Source: DAHUYF01 sp035945115 (lineage in GTDB: Bacteria; Pseudomonadota; Alphaproteobacteria; ATCC43930; CGMCC-115725). Taken from it: a DNA stretch of 64,000 nucleotides. Position numbers and translations under genes: made by a program. The stretch is taken from the NCBI GenBank assembly GCA_035945115.1, contig DASZAN010000117.1, forward strand, positions 13,737 through 77,736, in the 5' to 3' direction. The notes below the pieces were generated by a model. The model had not been told where the DNA came from, did no database searches, and saw only the letters and a list, made by a program, of their open reading frames with translations. The stretch's first letter is position 1; the number at the start of each line of letters is the position of its first letter. This document shows, in pieces, positions 16,683-24,128 of this stretch.

Positions 16683-17141
16683 GTGATTGCGAAACTCATT
16701 TCCGCGACGGTCTTCTTGGGCGGCACGATTGCTCTAGCGGTAGCGGCGACGCCGCAATGCCTGAAGCCCAACGAAATCGAAGCCGAGCAGGCGATACGCT
16801 TCCAAGCCGAGCTTATGGTCGTGAGCGACACCTGCGGCGCTCAGACCTATACCCATTTCACGCGCCGCAACCATGAAGCGCTCAAAGAGTACCAGCAGCA
16901 AGTGATCGAGCGTTTCCGCCGCAGCGGCGGCGCTCATGCCGAGGCGCGCTTCGATTCCTACCTGACGCGGCTCGCGAACGAGATCTCGCTGCGCAACGGG
17001 GCGCAGCCGGTCGACCAGGTGTGTCACAACGCGGCGAGCTTCCTCGCCACGGCGGACAAGCTCGAGCATGAGAGCTTCCGCCGCTATGTCGCGGCCCGCG
17101 CCGCCGAGAACAGCGCCGAATTCCGCCGCTGCAGCAACTGA
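16683..17141 (+). CDS. Secreted hypothetical protein with paired cysteines
   Basis: 152 residues from GTG 16683, which is preceded by GGGTGGG; an in-frame GTG at 16653 would add ten residues. Residues 1-22 (VIAKLISATVFLGGTIALAVAA) make a signal peptide, and the mature protein has four cysteines (PQCLKPNE, SDTCGAQT, VCHNAASF and the C-terminal RRCSN) that could form two disulfides in the periplasm. The body is mostly helical. I do not recognise the family and the neighbours give no clue. Confidence 0.65.
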   Translation: MIAKLISATVFLGGTIALAVAATPQCLKPNEIEAEQAIRFQAELMVVSDTCGAQTYTHFTRRNHEALKEYQQQVIERFRRSGGAHAEARFDSYLTRLANEISLRNGAQPVDQVCHNAASFLATADKLEHESFRRYVAARAAENSAEFRRCSN

Positions 17142-17222
17142 GCGCGCCGCCGGGCTTGCCAAGCGCCGGCCCGCTCCGCATCCTCGCCGCTCCAATGCCA
17201 GTGGTAAGGAGCGAAGGGCGGC

Positions 17223-18245
17223 ATGGGGCGCGCATGGACGGCGGTGTTGGCGACTCTCCTCCTGGTCGCGGTCGCGCGACAGGGCGAGGCCGCCGATAAG
17301 CTCCGCGTCGGTCTCCTGAAGCTTGCCTCATCGGGCGGCGTCTTCATCGCCGCCGAGCGCGGTTATTTCACCGCGGCCGGTGTCGATGTCGAGCTGCGCT
17401 TCTTCGATGCGGCGCAGCCCATTGCCGTGGCGGCGGTCGCGGGCGACGTCGATATCGGCGTCACTGGGCTTACCGCCGGCTTCTACAATCTCGCCGGCAA
17501 AGGCGCGCTCCGTATCATCGCCGGGCAAAGCCGGGAGGAGCGGGGATATCATCTCATTGCCTACCTCGCCTCGAACCGTGCGTATGACGCGGGTCTCACC
17601 GCGCTCAAGGATCTGCCGGATCACGCGGTCGGCATCAGCCAGGTCGGCTCTACCTTTCACTACAGTATCGGCCTTCTCGCCGAGAAGCTCGGCTTTTCAT
17701 TGGTGCGCCTCAAGCTCGTGCCACTCCAGTCGATGGCCAACATGGCGGCTGCCGTCAAAGGCAACCAGGTGGACGCGTCGCTCATTCCCGCCACCATTGC
17801 CCTGCCGATGATCGCGCGCGGCGAAGCGCATTTGCTTGGTTGGGTCGGCGACGAGACGCCCTGGCAGCTTGGCGCCATCTTCGCGCCGGCGCGCGCCATC
17901 GCCGAGCGGCGCGCCGCGCTCGAAAATTTTCTCGCGGGCTATCGCCGCGGTGCGCGCGCTTTCTATCGTGCTTTTCTCCCCAACGACGGAACGCAGCAGC
18001 CCGACATAACGCTGCAGCAACCCACTGGCGGCGGCGACCTGCTCGCGATCATCGCCAAGTATACGGGCCAGTCGCCGGAGCAGCTGCGCAGCGGCATTCC
18101 CTATATCGATCCCGAGGCCAAGCTCCTCGTCGACGACATCTATCGGCAAGTCGCGTGGTACCAGGCCCAAGGCTTGGTCGATCGATCCGTCGACGCGCGC
18201 GCCATTCTCGACCTCAGCTTCACCGGCGGGCCCGCGGTGCAGTAG
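17223..18245 (+). CDS. ABC transporter substrate-binding protein, NMT1/SsuA-like
   Basis: 340 residues with a cleavable signal peptide (LLLVAVARQGEA) and an NMT1/SsuA/TauA-type periplasmic binding fold: LRVGLLKLASSGGVFIAAERGYF, AVAAVAGDVDIGVTGLTAGFYNLA and GISQVGSTFHYSI. Members of this type bind thiamine precursors, sulfonates, taurine or nitrate. No TPP riboswitch or sulfur-starvation signal was seen upstream, so the ligand is left open. It is the first gene of a complete importer operon, 3 bp before the ATPase gene. Confidence 0.9.
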   Translation: MGRAWTAVLATLLLVAVARQGEAADKLRVGLLKLASSGGVFIAAERGYFTAAGVDVELRFFDAAQPIAVAAVAGDVDIGVTGLTAGFYNLAGKGALRIIAGQSREERGYHLIAYLASNRAYDAGLTALKDLPDHAVGISQVGSTFHYSIGLLAEKLGFSLVRLKLVPLQSMANMAAAVKGNQVDASLIPATIALPMIARGEAHLLGWVGDETPWQLGAIFAPARAIAERRAALENFLAGYRRGARAFYRAFLPNDGTQQPDITLQQPTGGGDLLAIIAKYTGQSPEQLRSGIPYIDPEAKLLVDDIYRQVAWYQAQGLVDRSVDARAILDLSFTGGPAVQ

Positions 18246-18248
18246 GCG

Positions 18249-19022
18249 ATGGAGCTAAGCGCGCGCGGCATCGGCCATTCCTACGGCGCCTTAGAGGTAC
18301 TCGAGAGCGTCGATCTCGCCGTGAGCGATGGCGAAATTGTTGCCCTCATCGGTCCCTCGGGTTGTGGCAAGTCGACCTTGCTCGGCATCCTCGGCGGTCT
18401 CATCGCGCCCGAGCGCGGCGAGGTGACACTCGCGGGAACGCCGCCCAGCGATTGTCTCAACCCGCTCACCTTCGTCTTTCAGGATTTTGCCCTATTGCCG
18501 TGGCGGACGGTCGCCGGCAACGTGGCGCTGCCGCTCGAGCACCATCCACTCGCCGCCGCCGAGCGCCGTGAGCGCGTCGATGCTGCGCTCGACCGGCTCG
18601 GTCTCGCCGAGTTTCGCGACGCCTATCCGAAACAGCTCTCAGGCGGCATGCGGCAGCGCGTGGGCATCGCCCGCGCGCTTGTCGTCCGTCCCGCGGTGCT
18701 GCTGATGGACGAGCCGCTCTCGGCGCTTGATGCGCAAACGCGCGAGCTGCTGATGGAGGATTTCCTGGCGCTCTGGCTCGACCAGCGCGTCGCTTCCGTC
18801 TACGTCACCCACAACCTTGCGGAAGCGTTGCGGGTTGCCGACCTCATCGTCGTTCTGTCGCGACGGCCGGGGCGCGTCAAGGCGACGATTCCCGTCGCCA
18901 TGCCGCAGCGCGAGCGGCAGTCCGCCGCGGCCGAACGCGAGCTCGCGCGCCTCGGCCAGTCGCTCTGGGAATTGTTGCGCGACGACGCGGTCGAGGCGGA
19001 TCGCGAGGTGGCGAATGGCTGA
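18249..19022 (+). CDS. ABC transporter ATP-binding protein (NitT/TauT family)
   Basis: 257 residues with all nucleotide-binding motifs: Walker A GPSGCGKST, Q-loop FVFQDFALLPW, signature LSGGMRQRVGIARAL, Walker B VLLMDEPLSALD and the switch histidine in YVTHNLAEAL. It energises the importer formed with the binding protein upstream and the permease downstream. The stop overlaps the permease start by 8 bp, indicating translational coupling. Confidence 0.95.
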   Translation: MELSARGIGHSYGALEVLESVDLAVSDGEIVALIGPSGCGKSTLLGILGGLIAPERGEVTLAGTPPSDCLNPLTFVFQDFALLPWRTVAGNVALPLEHHPLAAAERRERVDAALDRLGLAEFRDAYPKQLSGGMRQRVGIARALVVRPAVLLMDEPLSALDAQTRELLMEDFLALWLDQRVASVYVTHNLAEALRVADLIVVLSRRPGRVKATIPVAMPQRERQSAAAERELARLGQSLWELLRDDAVEADREVANG

Positions 19023-19809
19023 GCCGCTGGCTCGCGCCGTGTCGTTTCGCGGCGGCGGCTTTGCGCCCGAGCGGCGGCGGCTCGCGGCGTGGCTCGCCTT
19101 CGCCGTTGCGGTGCTCGTATGGCAAGCGGCGCTTTCCCTCGGGCTCGTGAGTCCCGTCTTCCTGCCGTCGCCTTGGAGCATTCTCGTGGCGCTCGGCCAT
19201 CTCGCGCTCTCGGGCGAGCTTTGGCGGCACCTTTCCGTGTCGCTCGGGCGCATTGTGTCGGGCTGGGTGCTCGGCACCGCGGCGGGACTTGCCCTCGGCA
19301 TGGCCATGGGCCTCTACTCGCTCGCGCGCGCGATCGGCCTTTCCTTCGTCTCGGCGCTCTTTCCCATTCCGAAGATCGCGCTCCTGCCGCTCCTCATTCT
19401 GTGGCTGGGCATCGGCGAGCCGTCGAAAGTGGCGACGATCGCGCTCGGCGTCTTCTTTCCGACGGTCATCGCCACCTTCAGCGGCATCGACGGCGTGCCG
19501 CGGGGCCTCATCCGCATGGCGCAGAGCTTCGGCATGCCGATGCCGGCGATCGTGGCGAAGATCGTGCTGCCCGGCACGCTCCCCAGCATCATCGCGGGCG
19601 CCCGCGTCTCCGCTGCGACCGCGCTGCTGCTGGTGGTCGCGGCGGAGATGATCGGCGCACAACAGGGGATCGGCGCTTTCATCAACACCGCCAGCAACCT
19701 GATGCAGACCGACCAGCTCATGGCCGGCGTCGTTGTCTTGGCGCTCCTCGGCCTGGTCGTCGGTGGTCTTCTCTCGGCGTTGGAACACCGCCTGCTGCGC
19801 TGGCGCTGA
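19015..19809 (+). CDS. ABC transporter permease (NitT/TauT family)
   Basis: 264 residues and about six membrane segments. The cytoplasmic coupling loop is seen as MAQSFGMPMPAIVAKIVLPGTLPSIIAGARVS, the EAA motif of binding-protein-dependent permeases. The start at 19015 has GAGGTGG directly upstream and overlaps the ATPase gene. Together the three genes from 17223 to 19809 form a full, self-sufficient importer, in contrast to the orphan binding proteins at 6.6-11.6 kb. Confidence 0.93.
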   Translation: MAEPLARAVSFRGGGFAPERRRLAAWLAFAVAVLVWQAALSLGLVSPVFLPSPWSILVALGHLALSGELWRHLSVSLGRIVSGWVLGTAAGLALGMAMGLYSLARAIGLSFVSALFPIPKIALLPLLILWLGIGEPSKVATIALGVFFPTVIATFSGIDGVPRGLIRMAQSFGMPMPAIVAKIVLPGTLPSIIAGARVSAATALLLVVAAEMIGAQQGIGAFINTASNLMQTDQLMAGVVVLALLGLVVGGLLSALEHRLLRWR

Positions 19810-20727
19810 TCAAGCGGCCGGAAGATAGATTCGCCGTTCCTGGAGTGCGCCGTCGATGAGGTGGCGGGCCATGGCGGCGGGCGTGAGCGCGCTCAAGCCG
19901 TAGGCGAAATGCGGCGTCGTGCCGGCGGCGCGCAGCGCCAGGCGGCCGGCATCGGCGGCAGCGAGGATGCCACCCAAGCGGCGAACGAAATCGAAGCGCG
20001 TCGGCAGCAGCGTCTCGGGCCGGAGCGGGGCGAAGAAGTCGATGACCGCGCTCGCTTCCTCCGCGGCGCAGTCTGCCCCCAGAACGAGCAGCGGCGCAAC
20101 GTCGCTTGCGGCAACGATCGCGGCGATGCGCTCGCGCGCCGCCGTGTCGCCGGGCGCGATGCCGGGGGTATCGATGATCGTGCGGCGCGCTGCGGCAGCC
20201 AGGGTCTGCCGCAATTCATCGGCATCCGTTACCGCCGTGATGGGAAGGCCGAGGACGCCCGCATATTCTTCGATCTGAGCAATGCCGCCCGGCCGCGCCG
20301 TATCGGCTGAGATGAGCATCGCGCTCGGCTCGCCAAGCTGGGCTGCAAGCTTCGCCGCCATCGTCGTCTTGCCCACCCCCGGCGGCCCCACCAACAGCAG
20401 GGCCGGGCGGCGCATCAGCTCCTCCAGCGGGGCGAAGTGAATCTGATCCGCGAGTGCGGCGCTCAGGCGTTCGGCGAGAAGGGAGCCCAGGGGCAGGCTC
20501 GCCGCCGCCGCGCTGAGGCGCTTTGCCAACGGTATCGGCACATTGTGCGCCTCGAGAATGGCGTCGATGAAGGCTAGGTCTGTCCCGGGCCAGCGCCGCA
20601 GCGGCAATTCGCTGCGGTCGGCGCTTCGCGCGGCGACGGCAAGGAGGTCGAAACGGGGCTCGGCATCGCGAGTGCGGCGGGCGACGCGTCTGGCACGGCG
20701 CTGTGGCGCCTTCAATCGCCGGGTCAT
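19810..20727 (-). CDS. Orphan SRP-family GTPase, FlhF-like
   Basis: 305 residues. The N-terminal 100 residues are Arg-rich then helical; the GTPase domain begins with P-loop GPPGVGKTTMAAKLA (114 onwards), followed by the SRP-family DTARPGGIAQIEEYAGVLGLP, the G3 segment IIDTPGI and a TRFDFVRRLGG segment in the place of the TKxD motif. This is the layout of FlhF/FtsY/Ffh; the lack of an M domain and the N-terminal region favour FlhF, which places polar flagella. No flagellar gene is in the window. The start at 20727 has GAGGGG ten bases upstream. The stop abuts that of the convergent permease gene. Confidence 0.8.
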   Translation of the reverse strand: MTRRLKAPQRRARRVARRTRDAEPRFDLLAVAARSADRSELPLRRWPGTDLAFIDAILEAHNVPIPLAKRLSAAAASLPLGSLLAERLSAALADQIHFAPLEELMRRPALLLVGPPGVGKTTMAAKLAAQLGEPSAMLISADTARPGGIAQIEEYAGVLGLPITAVTDADELRQTLAAAARRTIIDTPGIAPGDTAARERIAAIVAASDVAPLLVLGADCAAEEASAVIDFFAPLRPETLLPTRFDFVRRLGGILAAADAGRLALRAAGTTPHFAYGLSALTPAAMARHLIDGALQERRIYLPAA

Positions 20728-20888
20728 CGGGCGGTTTCCCCTCGGCAAGCAACTCGCAACACCCCACCCGCGCAGGGTGTCCTTGGAGGAGGATAAAGGG
20801 CCTTTGGCTAATCTTCCCTTACCGTCCCGCGGTTGCGCGGCGAGCGGCGGGCCGGCCGGGGCCCAGCCGGCCGGCGACGCCCTTGGGT

Positions 20889-21131
20889 TTACTGTTTCGG
20901 TGGTGGGCTGTTCGAGCCGCTCGACGAGTTGCCGGGCGCCGTGGTGCTGCCGCTCGAGGGGGTACCAGCGCTGCCGCCCGCCGAGGGCGCGGTGCTCGGG
21001 GCGGCGGGCTTTGTGGCGGCGGTCGAGCCGCTACTGCCCGACGAACTCTTCTGGCTCGAGCCCGAATTGTCGCACGCGGCCAGCGAAAGCGCGGAAAGCA
21101 CCGCCGCGGCCATCAACCATCTCTGCTTCAT
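20889..21131 (-). CDS. Small Ser/Gly/Pro-rich lipoprotein
   Basis: 80 residues from ATG 21131, with GGAG six bases upstream. A lipoprotein signal peptide is plain: MKQRWLMAAAVLSALSLAAC, with lipobox LAAC. The mature part is low-complexity (Ser, Gly, Thr, Pro, Ala), probably a disordered tether or spacer in the periplasm. No family is recognised. A longer frame upstream is unlikely to be coding because the lipoprotein signal must be N-terminal. Confidence 0.7.
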   Translation of the reverse strand: MKQRWLMAAAVLSALSLAACDNSGSSQKSSSGSSGSTAATKPAAPSTAPSAGGSAGTPSSGSTTAPGNSSSGSNSPPPKQ

Positions 21132-21309
21132 CACTCGCTCCATTATGGGTGTGCACGCTCCCAGCGCGGCTTCGCCGCCGCGTGACCGCACAGGCCGATA
21201 ACAGGCGGCGGCGGCGAAAAGTCCGCTGTCTGCTTTTTCACACAGCAGCGCCGAACCCCATATAACCGCCGCGAGAGAAGTTCCGCGCAGCCGCTCAACC
21301 GCCTTGCCC

Positions 21310-22245
21310 CTAAGCGGCACGATTGGCGAGGAAGATGCCGAAGAAGATCAACGCCGCGCCGACGAGATGGAACCCCGCGATGCGCTCGTCGAGGAAGAGG
21401 TAGGCGAGCAAGGCGGCGAAGAGCGGCATGAGATGCGTGAAGAGGCTCGCACGGTTCGCACCGATCGCCGCCACGCCGCGGTTCCAGCCGAAGAACGCGA
21501 TCACCGCCGGGAACAATCCGACGAAGGCGTAAGCGAGAAACGCGGTCGGGACCATCGGGAGCGGCCAGCCAAAAGCCGCCTCGCCGGCGTAAAGCGGTAG
21601 CAGCGTGATGACGCCGATGGCGAAGAGCACGACGAGGAATGCGACGGGCGACAATTCGGCAGGCCGGCGTCGCAAGAGGACGGTATAGATCGCCCACGAG
21701 GCGACGCCCACTAGGATCGCGACGTCACCGCGGTTGATCGATAGCGTGAGCAACGCCGCCAAATCGCCACGAAGCACGATGACCAACACGCCGAGCAGCG
21801 ATACCGTCACGCCGGCGATCTGGAGCGGCATCGCCCGCTCGCGAAAAAGCAGGAACGACGCGGCGAGCGTCAGCATCGGCCCGGCGGAATTGAGAAGCGC
21901 GGCATTGAGCGCCGTCGTCCATTGCAGACCGAGATAGCTCAGGCTGTTGCAGATGGAGACGCCGAGCAGGCCGAGCGCCAGGAGGATGCGCCACTCGCGC
22001 AAGATCACATGTCGCTTGGCGATGAGCTCGCGCGCCGCAAAAGGAAGCACGACCGCCAGCGCGATCGACCAGCGCATCACGCTCAGCCCGAACGGCGGAA
22101 CCCATCCGGCAAGTGCGCGCCCAATGGTGACATTCCCCGCCCAGGAGAGCGTCGCTACGACAAGCATCAAATAGGCCGTCGCCGTTTCGACGCGTCCCGT
22201 CTCGCGCCGCGCGAGCGCAGGCCGCGTGATTGCGTTGTCGCCCAT
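21310..22245 (-). CDS. EamA/DMT-family transporter
   Basis: 311 residues with ten membrane segments formed by two EamA repeats. The first begins TLSWAGNVTIGRAL and the second GVASWAIYTVLLRRRP; each ends with the family's E-R/D-E-R segment before the last helix (LLFRERAMPLQIAGV and YLFLDERIAGFHLVGAALIFFG). DMT exporters commonly export amino acids, metabolites or drugs. Substrate is not predictable here. It is preceded by no obvious Shine-Dalgarno. Confidence 0.92.
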   Translation of the reverse strand: MGDNAITRPALARRETGRVETATAYLMLVVATLSWAGNVTIGRALAGWVPPFGLSVMRWSIALAVVLPFAARELIAKRHVILREWRILLALGLLGVSICNSLSYLGLQWTTALNAALLNSAGPMLTLAASFLLFRERAMPLQIAGVTVSLLGVLVIVLRGDLAALLTLSINRGDVAILVGVASWAIYTVLLRRRPAELSPVAFLVVLFAIGVITLLPLYAGEAAFGWPLPMVPTAFLAYAFVGLFPAVIAFFGWNRGVAAIGANRASLFTHLMPLFAALLAYLFLDERIAGFHLVGAALIFFGIFLANRAA

Positions 22246-22334
22246 GGCGTTATTGTCGCTCAGGCGGCTCTCTCATGCTACGCGCCGCACGCGTGGCATG
22301 CCTGATATTTCCGCATGGGGCGATCACCCTCCGC

Positions 22335-24119
22335 TCACGCGGGCGAGGAGGCGATCGGCTGCTCGGTACCGGCGAATTGCGTATTGTAGAGCTCGGCGAA
22401 GACGCCGCCGCGGCGCATCAGTTGCGCGAAATCTCCCTCTTCGGCGATGACGCCGTCGCGCAGCACCAAGATGAGATCGGCGCCGCGCACGGTGGATAGG
22501 CGATGGGCGATGATGAACGTCGTGCGCCCTTGGGTGAGACGATTGATCCCCTCCATCACCAGCGACTCCGTCTCGACATCGAGCGCCGAGGTGGGCTCGT
22601 CGAGCACGAGGATGGGCGCGCCGCGCAGAATGGCGCGAGCGATGGTGAGGCGCTGCTTTTCGCCCTCCGAGAGCGTCGCGTTGTCGCCGAGCACCGTGCC
22701 GTAGCCCTGCGGCAGCGACAGGATGAGGTCGTGGATGCGGGCGAGCTTGGCGGCATGCTCGATCTCGGCATCGCTGGCGCCCGGCCGGCCATAGGCGATG
22801 TTGTCGCGCACGGAGAGCGGAAAGACGAGCGGCGGCTGCAGCACCATGGCGATCTGCTGGCGAAGCGATTTGAGCTGGTACTCACGAACATCGACGCCGT
22901 CGATCAACACGCCGCCGGTCGAGGGATCGAAGAAGCGCGGCAAGAGACCCAGAAGCGTCGACTTTCCAGCGCCCGTGGCACCGACCACTGCGACCTTCGT
23001 TCCCGCGGGGATGCGCAGGTTCACTTCGCGCAAGACCGGCATCTCCGGGCGGTAGCGGAAGCTCACGCCACGCCACTCGACAGCACCTTTGGCGCCTTCC
23101 GCCGGAAAGCGTCGGGGGCCGTCCTTGAGGTCCGCTTCGGTGTCGAGGATCTCGAAGCAGCGCGTGGCACCGATGCGGGCGCCGGCGATGAGGCCCCAGC
23201 TCTGAGTGATCTGGTTCACCGGGACGTAAAGCTGCGCCAGATAAGAAATGAAGACAACGAGCTGGCCGAGCGAGAGATGGCCGCTCAGGACCGAGCGAGC
23301 GCCGGCATAGACGACGATGGCCGTGCCGATGGCGATGAACGTGTTGACCGCGCCGGAATAGAGCGTCTGCCAGCTATAGAGGCGGAGCGTCGCCCGCAGG
23401 CTCGCGCGGCTCGCGCCCATGAAGCGGCCCAATTCCTCTTCTTCCTTGGTGAACGCCTGCACCACCTTGACCGAACTCATCGCCCACTGCACGAGCGTGT
23501 AGACCATGCTCTCGCGCTCGCGCACTTCGGTCGCCACCGTGGTGATCTTGCGATTGAAGAGCGCGATCACGACGAAGAGCGCCGGCACGATGGTGAGCGA
23601 GAGGGCGGTCAAGATCGGGTCAAGCGGGATCAACACCGCGAGCATGCCGGCGAGCAGCACGGTCGCCGAGACGATCGGCAAGAGGCCGTTCATGATCATG
23701 GTCTGCACGGCGAAGCTGTCGGCGGTGATGCGATACATGAGGTCGCCCACCTTCTGCCGGCTGTGGAAGGCGAGCGAGAGCCGCTGCAGGTGGCTGTAAA
23801 GCGCGCCGCGGAGATCGTTCACCATGCGCTGGCCGACGCCGATCGTGGTGTAGTTGTGGAGGAGCGCGAACAGGCCCGCGCCCATGTTGACGAAGACGAG
23901 GCCGAGGCAGGCGACGATGAGAAGCGCCGTCGGCGAAAGCGTCGCGAACAGCGGCATGCTGAGGGGCTTGCCGCCCAGCACGTGATCGATCACCAGCTGC
24001 AGCGGCCAAGGCTTCAGCAGGTCGAAGCCGGCGATGAGGAAGACCTGGACGAGTGCCCAGGCGAAGCGCCCGCGGTAGGGCCGGAGATACGGCAGGAATT
24101 TCCAGGCGAGCGCGCCCAT
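22335..24119 (-). CDS. ABC exporter, fused membrane and ATPase domains (MsbA/NdvA-like)
   Basis: 594 residues: a six-helix exporter membrane domain (about 15-310) joined to an ATPase with Walker A GATGAGKST, Q-loop MVLQPPLVFP, signature LSEGEKQRLTIARAIL and Walker B LVLDEPTSALD. It works as a homodimer at the inner membrane. The gene begins 9 bp after the glycosyltransferase fusion on the same strand and lacks its own clear ribosome site, so the two are likely translated together and the cargo is probably the glycan or glycolipid that enzyme makes, as with NdvA and NdvB in rhizobia (analogy, not homology evidence). Confidence 0.93.
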   Translation of the reverse strand: MGALAWKFLPYLRPYRGRFAWALVQVFLIAGFDLLKPWPLQLVIDHVLGGKPLSMPLFATLSPTALLIVACLGLVFVNMGAGLFALLHNYTTIGVGQRMVNDLRGALYSHLQRLSLAFHSRQKVGDLMYRITADSFAVQTMIMNGLLPIVSATVLLAGMLAVLIPLDPILTALSLTIVPALFVVIALFNRKITTVATEVRERESMVYTLVQWAMSSVKVVQAFTKEEEELGRFMGASRASLRATLRLYSWQTLYSGAVNTFIAIGTAIVVYAGARSVLSGHLSLGQLVVFISYLAQLYVPVNQITQSWGLIAGARIGATRCFEILDTEADLKDGPRRFPAEGAKGAVEWRGVSFRYRPEMPVLREVNLRIPAGTKVAVVGATGAGKSTLLGLLPRFFDPSTGGVLIDGVDVREYQLKSLRQQIAMVLQPPLVFPLSVRDNIAYGRPGASDAEIEHAAKLARIHDLILSLPQGYGTVLGDNATLSEGEKQRLTIARAILRGAPILVLDEPTSALDVETESLVMEGINRLTQGRTTFIIAHRLSTVRGADLILVLRDGVIAEEGDFAQLMRRGGVFAELYNTQFAGTEQPIASSPA

Positions 24120-24128
24120 GGCGGTGGA

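Noticed and set aside
17142..17222. A thiamine-pyrophosphate riboswitch in front of the NMT1/SsuA-like importer
   Set aside because: The 80-bp leader lacks the conserved CTGAGA and ACCTG-type blocks, so no riboswitch is called and the ligand is left open.
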